Source: JAIQFL01 sp035295745 (GTDB taxonomy: Bacteria; Acidobacteriota; Terriglobia; Bryobacterales; Bryobacteraceae). From it: DNA of 64,000 bases. The notes beneath the pieces were generated by a model that was not told where the DNA came from, did no database searches, and saw only the letters and a program-made list of their open reading frames with translations. The stretch's first letter is position 1, and each line of letters opens with the position of its first letter. Positions 35,442 to 45,367 of the stretch are shown piece after piece. The DNA is taken from positions 330,658 to 394,657 of the forward strand of contig DATGIL010000023.1 in the NCBI GenBank assembly GCA_035295745.1, in the 5' to 3' direction. Both the position numbers and the translations under genes were made by a program.

Positions 35442-38414
35442 GTGATCTCCCCGTGTCCCCAGCGTTTCCGCTCTGTCTCATTCGCCCTCCTGTCTCTGGC
35501 GTTGTCATACGCCGGGGTACGTACCGCTGCGGCGCAGCAGAACGTGGGCGCATCCTTTGGCGATGTCATCGCACTGCCGGGTGGAACCCCATCGGATGTC
35601 GTGTTGGACGAGCCACGCCAACTACTCTATTTGATCAACAACAGCACGAGCCTCGTCTACGTTTTGGACTACACCACCGGCGTCGTGGTGAATACCATCG
35701 GAGTCGGCACCAGTCCGGTAGCGGGCGCCATCTCGATGGACGGCGCGTATCTGTACGTCACCAGCGGCGCAACTCCCACGCAGACGGCCAGCGGATCGCC
35801 GCTCTTGAACGTCATCGATCTGTCGCGGCAGCAAGTCGTGCAAAGCGTGATCTTGCCGTCCATTCCGCAAGGAGTGGAGGTAGGCAACGACGGCCGCGCG
35901 CTGGTCAGCATGCTGGGCACCGGCGTCGTTTCCGGAGTTCCGCAAGGCACGCTCGCTGTATTTGACCGGACGCTCCTGGCGGGCCAACAACTCTTGCCGG
36001 TGACCGTCCCCGCGCTTCCGACCACACCCGCGCCGCTGCCCGGAACGACGCTGACGCGCCCCGCCAAAATATTCACGGGCTCGCTGTTGCGCACGCCCGA
36101 CGGACAGTTTATCGTCGGAGTGATCACGCCATCTGCTTCCAGCACGTATATCTTCGTGTACGAAGTGGCTTCTGGCGTAGTGCTGCGCAATCGCACGATC
36201 TCGGGATCGTCTACGGTCTTATCGATGGCGCCGGATGGGTCGCGATTCATGGCGGGGATGACGATGTACGATACCGCCACGCTGGGAATCGTTGCACAGG
36301 AGAATAATGCCAACGCGCCTTTCACGTTCACCGGCGCGTTCAACACATTGCAGAACGTGGGTGGCAGCGTCTTTACGCCCGATGGATCGGCGTTGTACGC
36401 CGCCTTCAACGTGTCACCCACTACCAATCCGCCGCCGCCGTCACTCTCTTCTACACTGCTCGTAAACGACCCCGCGAATCTCGCGATCCGGCTTGCGTTG
36501 ATCCTGCCTGAGAGCATCGTGGCCAAGATGGTCGTGCTCTCCGATGGAGGCGCGGCATGGGGACTCTCCGATTCCGGCGTGCTCCATCTTCCGCTCGGCA
36601 ATCTCTACAACTACCCGATTCTGCAGCCGGAAACCACGCAAATCTTCCTCGCACAGGACGATTGCAACCGCGGCATTTCCTCGGGCACGCTGCAGATCAA
36701 TAACCTGGGCAAGGGCAAGCTGACGTTCAGCGTGGTGGCGATCGGCAACTCGGCGCTGGTGTATAAGCAGTCGAGCGGCCTTGCGCCGGCCAGCATCACC
36801 TTCACCATGGAACCCGGACGTTCCGGCGTGGTGCGGCAACCGGGCACGAATATCTGGACCGGCGCTGGCACGTCCCAAGGCACTCCACTGAATGTGACCC
36901 TGTCCTCGCCGGAAGCCATCAACGTCCCCCCGGTGATCCGCGTTTACATGAATTACCGGCAGTCCGACCAGCGTGGCGTGATCTATCCAGTGCCCACTAC
37001 TCCCAATAGCAACGCCAACAACGTCACCGGTAACACCGGCGGCAATGAAGGATTGCAGGATCTTCTGCTCGACGAAGCGCGCGGGAAGCTCTACGTCACC
37101 AACTCAGGCTATAACCGCATCGAAGTTTTCGACCTGGTGAAGCAGCATTTCGTGGATCCGATTCCCGTGGGACAGATGCCACATCAGATGGCCATGTCCA
37201 CCGACGGCAAGACCTTGTACGTGGGTAATACGGGCGGCGAATCCATCACTCTGGTGAATCTCGACCAGGGCCAGGTAGTCGACACTGTGGCGTTTCCGCC
37301 GATTCCGCGCGATGGGACCCAGGCGCTCGTCTATCCACGAGCGCTCGCCGTAGGCCTGTTCGGACTGCAGTTCGTGATGTCGGACGGATCGCAGTGGAAG
37401 GTGGTGGATGGCGACCAGGCAACGGTGCGCGTCGCCAATTCCGTGACACCTGTGAAGTTCACGGGAGGCCCCGCCTTCGGAATGCTCTCCACCAGCGACA
37501 GCCGCTACATTCTCACGATGAACGGCAGCGGCACGGCGTATCTTTACGATGGCGTCGCCGACACTTATATAGGCTCGCGGCTGTTGTTCACCGGCACGAT
37601 CGAGGGCTATTACGGAGTGATCGGGACAGGCCCCTCGGGCTCGTATTTCCTCTCCGACGGGCTGATTTTGAATCCCTCGCTGACTGTCGTGGGGGGCTCG
37701 GCGCAGCCGGGAAGCACCACTACCGTTCCCACACCGTTCCCAGGCGGTCCCCCGATCACCACGGTGGTCAGCACTGGCCAGCGGAATGTCGCGGCAGCCA
37801 CCGCTCTCAGCTCGACGACATTTCTGCGCCTTACGACGCCCGTGCGGCAGAGCATCACGACCACGACGCGCGACGATCCGCGTACCACGCTCGAGATGGT
37901 GGACCTGACCACCGGCGCAGAGACGCTGGCGGGCGTGGTCCCCGAGAATCCTCCGGTGAACGTTTTTGGCACCACGCGCTTCAACACCAACCCGCGCCAG
38001 ATGGTAGTCGATTCAGCCGGCACGACGGCGTACGCCATCACGCTATCCGGACTGAGTGTGATCTCGCTGACTGCTTCGGGGCCGAATACGCGTCCAGTGA
38101 TCGCGCCGGGTGCGGGCGGAATTGTGAACGCTACGGATGGAACCAGCAACATCAAGCCCGGCTCCTTCATCACCATCAGCGGTCAGAATCTGGCGTCTGC
38201 CGCAACTGCCGATATCATTCCGCCTCCCACGGTGCTGGGTGGATCGTGTGTGACGTTCGGCGACGTAGCGGTGCCACTGCTGATGACGTCGAGCGGGCAG
38301 ATTCAGGCGCAGGTTCCGACGACGCTGCCCGCCGGCACGCAGGTGGTGGAGGTTCGCTCCCTGGCGACGGCACAGGACAGCACCCCGGTGACGGTGACCG
38401 TGAAGGGCAATTGA
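35442..38414 (+). CDS. Secreted beta-propeller protein with Solibacter-type C-terminal domain (TIGR03437)
   Basis: 990 aa. Signal peptide at 1-~32 (SVSFALLSLALSYAGVRTAA, then AQQ). The body has repeated propeller blades of the YVTN/NHL type (e.g. LLLDEARGKLYVTNSGYNRI, MSTDGKTLYVGNTGGESITL), split into two halves around residue ~440. Residues ~895-990 match the TIGR03437 domain (IKPGSFITISGQNLASAATA, then VPLLMTSSGQIQAQVPTTLP), hence the lineage hint. The GTG start has AAGGA at good spacing. Extracellular or surface role; no enzymatic motif. Probably mediates binding, ligand unknown. Confidence 0.88.
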   Translation: MISPCPQRFRSVSFALLSLALSYAGVRTAAAQQNVGASFGDVIALPGGTPSDVVLDEPRQLLYLINNSTSLVYVLDYTTGVVVNTIGVGTSPVAGAISMDGAYLYVTSGATPTQTASGSPLLNVIDLSRQQVVQSVILPSIPQGVEVGNDGRALVSMLGTGVVSGVPQGTLAVFDRTLLAGQQLLPVTVPALPTTPAPLPGTTLTRPAKIFTGSLLRTPDGQFIVGVITPSASSTYIFVYEVASGVVLRNRTISGSSTVLSMAPDGSRFMAGMTMYDTATLGIVAQENNANAPFTFTGAFNTLQNVGGSVFTPDGSALYAAFNVSPTTNPPPPSLSSTLLVNDPANLAIRLALILPESIVAKMVVLSDGGAAWGLSDSGVLHLPLGNLYNYPILQPETTQIFLAQDDCNRGISSGTLQINNLGKGKLTFSVVAIGNSALVYKQSSGLAPASITFTMEPGRSGVVRQPGTNIWTGAGTSQGTPLNVTLSSPEAINVPPVIRVYMNYRQSDQRGVIYPVPTTPNSNANNVTGNTGGNEGLQDLLLDEARGKLYVTNSGYNRIEVFDLVKQHFVDPIPVGQMPHQMAMSTDGKTLYVGNTGGESITLVNLDQGQVVDTVAFPPIPRDGTQALVYPRALAVGLFGLQFVMSDGSQWKVVDGDQATVRVANSVTPVKFTGGPAFGMLSTSDSRYILTMNGSGTAYLYDGVADTYIGSRLLFTGTIEGYYGVIGTGPSGSYFLSDGLILNPSLTVVGGSAQPGSTTTVPTPFPGGPPITTVVSTGQRNVAAATALSSTTFLRLTTPVRQSITTTTRDDPRTTLEMVDLTTGAETLAGVVPENPPVNVFGTTRFNTNPRQMVVDSAGTTAYAITLSGLSVISLTASGPNTRPVIAPGAGGIVNATDGTSNIKPGSFITISGQNLASAATADIIPPPTVLGGSCVTFGDVAVPLLMTSSGQIQAQVPTTLPAGTQVVEVRSLATAQDSTPVTVTVKGN

Positions 38415-38435
38415 GAAGGCGCGCCACTTCCTCTC

Positions 38436-39443
38436 ATGAAACTGGCGATCATCGGATACGGTAATGTCGGCCGCGCACTGGCACGTCTCCTGAAACAAAA
38501 GCGGCGCGAGTTTCCTTTTACGGTCACTGGGGTACACACGTTGCGCCATGGCACGATCGCCGATCGCGGTGGGCTGAAGGACAGCCAACTCGAAGCCGCT
38601 TCGTTCGGTGAACGTATGTCCTCGATCGAGGCTTTCCTGGATGCTTCGCAAGCGGAGGTCGCTGTCGAATTGACGACGCTCGAGCCATCCACAGGTGAGC
38701 CGGCGATCTCGCACATCCGGGCGGCGTTCTCGCGGCGGATGCACGTAGTCACGGCGAACAAGGGCCCCATCGCGCACGCTTACGCCGCATTGCGCGATGA
38801 AGCCATCCGGGCGAAAGTTGGATTCCGTTTCGAATCCGCAGTGATGGATGGCGCCCCGGTCTTCAACTTGTGGAGCCCCTGCTTACCCGCGGTCCAGGTA
38901 CTGGGATTCACTGGCGTGTTGAACTCGACATCGAAGGTGGTCATCGAAACCATGGAGCGGGGAGGGTCGTTTGACGACGGCATCGCCGCCGCTCGCGCGA
39001 TGGGGATCACGGAAGCCGATGGCGCTTTCGACGTGGAAGGCTGGGACTCGGCGGCCAAAACGGCCGCGCTGGCCAATGTTTTGATGGATGCAAGCGTTAC
39101 GCCGCAACAGGTCTCGACGCGTGGAATCACGCGCCTGACGCCGGAGCGCATGCAGGAGATGACGCGCCAGGGCAAGACGGTCCGGTTAGTGAGTCGAGGG
39201 CGGCGAACGAAGGGGGCGGTCTCCCTGCGCGTGCGTGCGGAGGTACTGGACCGCTGCGACGTTCTGGCCAATACGCCGGGAACCTCCAACCTGATTCTCT
39301 TTCACACTGACTTGATGGGGACGTTCGGAACGGTCTCGATCGAGCCTGGAGTGGAACAGACAGCGTATGGCGTCTTTAGCGATCTGGTGAGCTTACGCAG
39401 AGGGGTTAGAGACGTTCCGTCCGCAGCGCCGCAACTTGCATGA
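38436..39443 (+). CDS. hom: Homoserine dehydrogenase
   Basis: 335 aa. NAD(P)-dependent reduction of aspartate semialdehyde to homoserine, leading to threonine and methionine. Rossmann motif GYGNVGRALARLL at residues 7-19, the conserved VVTANKGPIA near 107 with its catalytic-region lysine, and the substrate-binding segment GSFDDGIAAARAMGITEADG. It lacks a C-terminal ACT domain, so it is the short, probably feedback-insensitive form. Starts 21 bp after the propeller protein gene. Its 3' end overlaps the convergent gene by 38 bp. Confidence 0.9.
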   Translation: MKLAIIGYGNVGRALARLLKQKRREFPFTVTGVHTLRHGTIADRGGLKDSQLEAASFGERMSSIEAFLDASQAEVAVELTTLEPSTGEPAISHIRAAFSRRMHVVTANKGPIAHAYAALRDEAIRAKVGFRFESAVMDGAPVFNLWSPCLPAVQVLGFTGVLNSTSKVVIETMERGGSFDDGIAAARAMGITEADGAFDVEGWDSAAKTAALANVLMDASVTPQQVSTRGITRLTPERMQEMTRQGKTVRLVSRGRRTKGAVSLRVRAEVLDRCDVLANTPGTSNLILFHTDLMGTFGTVSIEPGVEQTAYGVFSDLVSLRRGVRDVPSAAPQLA

Positions 39444-40524
39444 TGGCTGCGGAACTGTTCGGCAAACCGAAGAGCTCCCAGAGATTGGTATCGAATTGCC
39501 AAAGCCGTTCCTTCCGGGCGATCGCCTCCACTACGTTTCGCTGCGCTGTATTCCATCGCAGGGGCAATGCCGGAGCCTTCCCCTTCAGCCCCCAATACTC
39601 AATCCGCCTGCGGCCGGCCTTCTTCGAACTAGCCGTGGAGCCCCATCCGCTACGTGGATCCGTAAATACCAGGACGAGCAGTCGTTGCGCGAGGGTCACG
39701 GCCGCTCCCTGGCCGGTGACCGCATCCAACGCTCGCAGCATTGCGGCTAATTCTCGCTCTGTCCCCAGCCGGTGAATGGCATTGAAAAATGCCTCGCCGC
39801 CCAGGTAGAAGTCCAGGGTTCCATAGAAGCTTGCGAACGTTGAGATGAGATCGGCAACGGTCGCATCGGTTGTGCTCGCGCCCGAGTTCACCACTTGCGC
39901 TTGTAGCAGAAAGAATCGATTTCCTCCATCCGACTCATGGCGTAAGGCGGCTTCAAGGAGTCCGGGCCAATCTGGATAACGGTCGCGGACGCGGATCATT
40001 GCCACGATGATCTCCCTGCGCACGCGAATGTCGGGCTCAACGAAATAGCTCTCTCTCACCAGATTCGCCGCCTCGGGCGACGCTTCGGGAAACCCGGCCG
40101 CGAGTGCGGCCGCCCCGGCGCGGATGCCAGCCGTGGGGCTGCCGAGGTCGCGAAGGAACTGCTGCTCCGCACCGAGGATCGCGTCACGAATCGCTCGGCC
40201 ATCCACCGGATCGCCACCCGCATGAGAAGGGATGGCGCGGCCGTCGGCGATGGCTTTTCGCGCCGAGCCGGCGAATTCGTCTAGCAGTTGATAGAACGTT
40301 GAACGTTCCGGAGGATCGGCATCGCGCGCGAAAGCAATAATCGCCTGTACGACCGGGGGCGACGCGCTGTAAATGGTGCCTTGGTGAAGCACATGCCCGC
40401 AGAGCGTGCTGAGTGCTTCGTTCAGGTCTTCTCCCCGGCTTCGAGCCACCTCCGCCACAAGCCCGGGAACCTCAGTGGCGGGACCGAATGCGTCGTTCAG
40501 ATCCTTCCAGGGGATCGCGCTCAT
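39406..40524 (-). CDS. Hypothetical cytoplasmic protein, helical repeats
   Basis: 372 aa without signal peptide or membrane segment. The sequence is almost entirely predicted helices with a repeated leucine/alanine spacing (GIRAGAAALAAGFPEASPEA, RVRREIIVAMIRVRDRYPDW), suggesting HEAT-like repeats. No catalytic motif. A similar fold is common in immunity-type and scaffolding proteins, but no toxin gene is nearby. Its 3' end overlaps hom by 38 bp, and it starts 20 bp after the tamB stop on the same strand, so it may be the last gene of the TAM operon. Confidence 0.7.
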   Translation of the reverse strand: MSAIPWKDLNDAFGPATEVPGLVAEVARSRGEDLNEALSTLCGHVLHQGTIYSASPPVVQAIIAFARDADPPERSTFYQLLDEFAGSARKAIADGRAIPSHAGGDPVDGRAIRDAILGAEQQFLRDLGSPTAGIRAGAAALAAGFPEASPEAANLVRESYFVEPDIRVRREIIVAMIRVRDRYPDWPGLLEAALRHESDGGNRFFLLQAQVVNSGASTTDATVADLISTFASFYGTLDFYLGGEAFFNAIHRLGTERELAAMLRALDAVTGQGAAVTLAQRLLVLVFTDPRSGWGSTASSKKAGRRRIEYWGLKGKAPALPLRWNTAQRNVVEAIARKERLWQFDTNLWELFGLPNSSAAIMQVAALRTERL

Positions 40525-40544
40525 GCTTGCATGGTAACTGGAAT

Positions 40545-43500
40545 TCAGAACCGCTTCTTGAAGAAGAAATCCAAGCCAAAGGTCCCGTTCTCTTCACGCA
40601 ACGCGACCACTGACCATTGCGGACTGAACGACCACTCCACCCGTACGATCTGCGGATTGCTCGTCGTCACGTTGGTGATGTACGTGAACGTGATGTCCTG
40701 CGTCACCTGCTGTTCGAGGGTGAGACGTGCCTGCGGGTTGTTCTCGACTCCGGGCAGCGTGGGATCGATGCGCAATTTGCTGACGCCGAAGAAGCGCTGC
40801 AGACGGCCCGCCACCGGGCTCGCGATCGCCTGCCCGAGCAGCGCCGACGCCCCCATCTGCTGCCACGACTGCGGAGCCGTGCTCTGCTCCGCAAGCAGTG
40901 TCGGGTCGGAGGTCGGTGCCCGGCCGGTCGCCAGCAGCGCTACGATCTCGCTGAATTGCAGTGGTGGATCGGAACGCGGGGTCAGGCGCAATTTGTTCAA
41001 CGGGCCGGCAACCGTGAGGGTAATGTCGATTCCGTTGGCCTTGGTCTCCAGGTCGAAATCGAAAATCGGCTCCACTTTCAGCGCGTTGTAAAAGGCGATG
41101 GTCCCCTGGTTGATGCGGTATTTGGTTCCGTAAAACACCACTTGTCCCTGCGTTACCGTGACCCGGCCCACCACGCCCGGATTGCTCACGGTGCCGCGGA
41201 GCCGCAGGTTGGCCTCCGCCTGCAAATCCTCGGTCAAGGTGCTTTGCAGTTGGATGTCGGGCGCGGTATTAATCTGGATATCGTAATTCAAGCCGCCCAG
41301 GATGCCGGTTTGCGCGGCCGGCGTGCGCACCGGTTCTGCCGACTTGGCAATCACGGAGCTAAAGTCCGACTGCAGATTCAATCCCGTTCGCAGCACGGTC
41401 ACGGTGCCATCCAACATGCTTCGTTCTGGTGTGCCCGTCAGGTTGAGATCGGCATTCAATACGGTGCTCACACCTTCCGGATAGCGCACGCGCACCTGCT
41501 GCGCGTGGGCCTGCAACTGGAACACGGCGGAGCTGCCGCTGTATCCCGCCGAACCGGTGAGCTGGATCTTCCCGCCGCCCGTCTCGCCGCTAAAGCTCTG
41601 AATCGTGGCTCGTTCCGTGGTAAACAGAATCACACCGTTGGCGTTGGAGATGCCGTTCGGGAAATCGGCCAGGGCGAAAGCGGCATTCTGAAACTGCATG
41701 CGTCCCGTGAGCTGCGGCGCCGCCAGCGGGCCGCGAACCGCCGCGTCCGCCACTACTGTTCCCGAAGACGTGAAGTCGCGATCGAAGGTCTGCACGATGC
41801 CCAAATCCAAGTGGCCGTTCACGTGAAGATCGAGCGGGTTCTTCTGATCCAGCAGCACCCGGCCCGTAATCGTAAGGTCGGTGGAGCGCCCGACAAGCCG
41901 CGCGCTTTCGACGGTGACGATGGAGTTCGTCATCGATGCCACGATCGGGCCCGAGTTGGACAGAGTAATTGCGCTGGCGGTGGGCACGCTCCCCGGCGCG
42001 GGCGCAATCTCGATCTTGGGAATCCGCAACTCGGCCTTCATGCTTTCGGGCTTCATGGCGGGGCCGTCCAGATGAAGCTCGCCTTCGGCAGAGCCGGCGA
42101 GGCGGTCGGCCACGCTCGAGTCGGAAGGCGCGACCCACGCCTTGAGCTTGGCGAAATCGAGCTTTGAGAAATGAATCGTGGCGCTCCCCGGATAGTCGTC
42201 TGCCAGGCGCCACTGGCCATCCCCTTGAATCGCGGAATCTGCGAACGCCGATTCCAAATGGGCACTCAGCACCTGTCCTTGCGAGCCTGCTGTAAGGTGG
42301 GTATCGCCGAACTGCTGCCCATTGATCTGCAGATTTTTGCCGGATATTTCGCCCTGTAGTTCCTGTACGCGAACCCGCGACTGGCCGGCCGCAGCAGGCA
42401 AAATATCCGCCTCTCCGCTGACCGAAAACTGGACCGTTCCCTGCAGCCCTGGCCGCAGAGTCTCAAGCGTGCGGATTTGATTCAGCGGCATCACATTCGT
42501 CGCCACCTGAAGGCGAAGATGGCCGGCGTCGAAACGATTCGGCAGGCGGTCGAACGTCGCGCTCCACTCCACCTGCCGGCCGCCTGCGGAAATCTGGCCC
42601 GCAGTGACTTGAGCCCGGGTACCGGCATAGTTGAGATGTCCCGTGAACCGATCGAAGGGCTCCTCGCGATACGACCCCTTGGAGACATCGACATCGCCGT
42701 TGATCGTGGGACTTCCGACCGTACCCCCGATCTGCGCCGAGCCGCTGACCACACCAGTGGGCAATTCGGTGCCCGCGGGGACGTCGAGCAGCGTCGCCAA
42801 GTCGCTGATGTTGGCGTTGCGAAGAGTTCCGCTACCCGAGATAGGGCTGGTATCGCCGGATTTCCATTGACTCAGTGCGACACCGCCCTGGAACTGAGCG
42901 CGCACAGAGCCCCGTGTCACCGTGGCGTTATCGAGCTGGACGTGGCTCGATGACAATGCCGCCGTACCATCCAGGGAATCCACCAGGCTGCCTGACAGCG
43001 AGAAACGGTTCGCGGCCAGATGTCCGGCAATCTGCGGATCGTCGAGACTTCCCGTCACCGTGCCATCGAAAACCGCGCTACCGCTCTCCAGTTTCACCGG
43101 CGTCGACGCCGCGTTTATACCGATCACCGGTAGAATGTCATTCAGGTCGCGCGTTTCGAAGTGGACGTGGAGTTCGCGCCCGAACACGCCCGAAAAATCG
43201 GCTCGCGATGAGGGCAGAGTCAACGTCGACCTGCCCAGATCCAGCACTCCCTCCGAGGCTGCATACATCGCGCTGATCTGGCCATGGACCGGAGCGCCCG
43301 GACCGAAAGGCGTCACGGCCAGGTTCGCAGTCACGCGCACGGCACTCTTCTGATGGAAGGCGCCCTCCAAGGTCACCGGCCCCGCGCCCGCGGCATCCCA
43401 CGGCAAAGGCTCCGGACTGATGAAGTATGCCAACGCGCCCCGTGCGTCCATGCTGTCCACGACTCCAGTAGCGCTGTATCGCTCCAAATCGCGGACTGCG

Positions 43501-44720
43501 ACCTCCCCTTGGAAGCTGCCTCCCAGAAATTGCATCACGACGTTGTGAAAAGCCAGGTCACGGCCTCGCTGCGTAGCGTGGGAGATCCGGCCTTCGATCG
43601 GCAAGCGGGCCGCAGGGCAGGGCCACATCAGCGCTGACGGTGTGGGCGGCGCCGTCTTGGGCGGACACGCTCCTGCGCCGCTCAGACTGGTCGTGAGTCG
43701 GATGTCATTCAGGTCGATGCCCTTCGCCGTCGCCGTGAGAGCGCCATCCACGCGGCCGTCATCCAGATGAAACAGCGAGTCACGATACTGCACCCCCGCG
43801 GCGTGGACCGCGCCCGTGGCGGAGAATTCCGAAAGGCTGGCCCAGATTGCGTGGCCCCGCGCTCCGACCGTGCCCTGCTTTAGTTCGTCGATGCGTACGA
43901 TTGGCGCCGCCTCCGCCACCGACACTTGCGCGTCGTAATCGAAGGCGCCATGTGGCGATGCCAAGTCCTGTACGATGCCGGAGAGTTGGATCTGGGAGGC
44001 CCGGCTGGTCAACTTCGCGGAGGTCACGTCGATGCGATTGTGTTGAACGGTCAAGGCCAGGTTGACGCCGAACGGGGGGAGTGGGTAACGGGGCAAATGA
44101 ACATCCAGCGGCTGAATTGTAATCGCCGCTCGATATCGCGGATCGGCGCCGCGCGCAGGCCTCTCGTATTGGAACTGCGCGTTGAGATTCTGGCCGCGAA
44201 GGTCGAACGGCGTCTCACCACGGCCCGCCACTTCGAAGATGCCGTTGCGGACGTCGAAGTGGCCGATGGCGAGATCGAGAATGGTATCGACCGCGTTGCG
44301 CGGATTCTGAGAACGGACCTTCGGCTGCGGCACGTTCGTGTGTCCGGCCGCATCCACGATCAGGTACACCCGGGGGTCCGCGATCTCGAGGTACTGAATG
44401 TCCACATCCTGTTTCATCAGCGAGACGATTCGCAGTCCCACCGCAACGGAAGTGGCGTGAAGCAGCGGAGGGCCGTCCGGGGGCTCAGTGCCATGCAGCG
44501 TGACGCCCTGAATGTCGGCACGCATCCGTTTCCAATCGAATCGAAAGGAATCGATCTCCACACGGCCGCCGGTGGCGGTCTCCACATTGGTAACCACGAA
44601 GCGGCGGACCCTCTCGAAGAACCACTGGCTGCGTACGAGCAGCAGCCCGCCGGCGACGGCGATCAGAATCAGTCCTGCCAGCGTTCCCAGGACCCGCCGG
44701 GCGACGCGCTTGCGGCTCAT
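40545..44720 (-). CDS. tamB: TamB-like translocation/assembly module protein
   Basis: 1391 aa. N-terminal signal anchor (LGTLAGLILIAVAGGLLLVR) followed by an AsmA-like start and a very long beta-rich body, ending in the DUF490 domain (~1080-1391; FYGTKYRINQGTIAFYNALK, LLAEQSTAPQSWQQMGASAL). The C-terminus ends in Phe, as in outer-membrane-related proteins. TamB is an envelope-spanning bridge that moves lipids and helps insert outer-membrane proteins together with TamA. Its ATG overlaps the stop of the chaperone-like gene upstream (ATGA). Length is close to E. coli TamB (1259 aa). Confidence 0.9.
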   Translation of the reverse strand: MSRKRVARRVLGTLAGLILIAVAGGLLLVRSQWFFERVRRFVVTNVETATGGRVEIDSFRFDWKRMRADIQGVTLHGTEPPDGPPLLHATSVAVGLRIVSLMKQDVDIQYLEIADPRVYLIVDAAGHTNVPQPKVRSQNPRNAVDTILDLAIGHFDVRNGIFEVAGRGETPFDLRGQNLNAQFQYERPARGADPRYRAAITIQPLDVHLPRYPLPPFGVNLALTVQHNRIDVTSAKLTSRASQIQLSGIVQDLASPHGAFDYDAQVSVAEAAPIVRIDELKQGTVGARGHAIWASLSEFSATGAVHAAGVQYRDSLFHLDDGRVDGALTATAKGIDLNDIRLTTSLSGAGACPPKTAPPTPSALMWPCPAARLPIEGRISHATQRGRDLAFHNVVMQFLGGSFQGEVAVRDLERYSATGVVDSMDARGALAYFISPEPLPWDAAGAGPVTLEGAFHQKSAVRVTANLAVTPFGPGAPVHGQISAMYAASEGVLDLGRSTLTLPSSRADFSGVFGRELHVHFETRDLNDILPVIGINAASTPVKLESGSAVFDGTVTGSLDDPQIAGHLAANRFSLSGSLVDSLDGTAALSSSHVQLDNATVTRGSVRAQFQGGVALSQWKSGDTSPISGSGTLRNANISDLATLLDVPAGTELPTGVVSGSAQIGGTVGSPTINGDVDVSKGSYREEPFDRFTGHLNYAGTRAQVTAGQISAGGRQVEWSATFDRLPNRFDAGHLRLQVATNVMPLNQIRTLETLRPGLQGTVQFSVSGEADILPAAAGQSRVRVQELQGEISGKNLQINGQQFGDTHLTAGSQGQVLSAHLESAFADSAIQGDGQWRLADDYPGSATIHFSKLDFAKLKAWVAPSDSSVADRLAGSAEGELHLDGPAMKPESMKAELRIPKIEIAPAPGSVPTASAITLSNSGPIVASMTNSIVTVESARLVGRSTDLTITGRVLLDQKNPLDLHVNGHLDLGIVQTFDRDFTSSGTVVADAAVRGPLAAPQLTGRMQFQNAAFALADFPNGISNANGVILFTTERATIQSFSGETGGGKIQLTGSAGYSGSSAVFQLQAHAQQVRVRYPEGVSTVLNADLNLTGTPERSMLDGTVTVLRTGLNLQSDFSSVIAKSAEPVRTPAAQTGILGGLNYDIQINTAPDIQLQSTLTEDLQAEANLRLRGTVSNPGVVGRVTVTQGQVVFYGTKYRINQGTIAFYNALKVEPIFDFDLETKANGIDITLTVAGPLNKLRLTPRSDPPLQFSEIVALLATGRAPTSDPTLLAEQSTAPQSWQQMGASALLGQAIASPVAGRLQRFFGVSKLRIDPTLPGVENNPQARLTLEQQVTQDITFTYITNVTTSNPQIVRVEWSFSPQWSVVALREENGTFGLDFFFKKRF

Positions 44721-45367
44721 TTGAGCGCATCCTCATGGATTACGATCTCGTTCCGCTTACGCGCCTCCTGCAGCCAGGTATCCACCTCTTTGTCTACTCG
44801 TTTTCCGGATAGAGTGGACTCGATCTGGTCGCGGTAGTCGCTCAGCGAGACCGGCTGGTCGGGATGGGCGAGGCGTGCCGCCGGGGCTACCACCTGGTCG
44901 AAGTAATCTTGCACCTCCTGATCGCTTACCTGGACGGCCGGCCTGAAACGAACTTCGATGAAGCGGAGGAGCGTCCGCTGCCAGAGCAGTTCGTCTTTGA
45001 CTTCCTGGTCCGTGATGCCGCGAGCCGCCAGAGCGCTCCGATATTCGGCATCATCCTTAAAATGCTCCCGTTTGAAATCGGCGAGGATTGGTTCGACTTC
45101 GGATGCCTCAGGCACGGGATAATGGCTGACCTCCAATTCTCTTTGGATCAGCTTCTGTTCAATCAAGCGCTGCGCGGTTGCGTTCTTGGAGGCGGGCGAA
45201 AAGTCGGGCGCGACGGAATTGAGGAAGGCGGTGACGCGGATCTCGCGGTCCACATCGCTGACCGCGATGACGCGCGTGCCGACCGAGACGGCAATACGGT
45301 CGATCACGTCGGAGTAGGCAGTCATTGCGAGCAGCATGAGTACCGGAATCGCCTTCCTTCCTTTCAA
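44717..45367 (-). CDS. SurA N-domain-like periplasmic chaperone without PPIase domain
   Basis: 216 aa. With the TTG at 45367 the product starts KGRKAIPVLMLLAMTAYS, a proper signal peptide; an ATG at 45337 would remove its basic n-region. The mature protein opens with DRIAVSVGTRVIAVSDVDRE and IEQKLIQRELEVSHYPVPEA, typical of the SurA chaperone domain, and ends after a helical hairpin. No parvulin (PPIase) domain is present. The TTG overlaps the TGA of tamA and the stop overlaps the ATG of tamB, so all three are coupled. I infer a dedicated chaperone for outer-membrane clients. Confidence 0.75.
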   Translation of the reverse strand: MKGRKAIPVLMLLAMTAYSDVIDRIAVSVGTRVIAVSDVDREIRVTAFLNSVAPDFSPASKNATAQRLIEQKLIQRELEVSHYPVPEASEVEPILADFKREHFKDDAEYRSALAARGITDQEVKDELLWQRTLLRFIEVRFRPAVQVSDQEVQDYFDQVVAPAARLAHPDQPVSLSDYRDQIESTLSGKRVDKEVDTWLQEARKRNEIVIHEDALK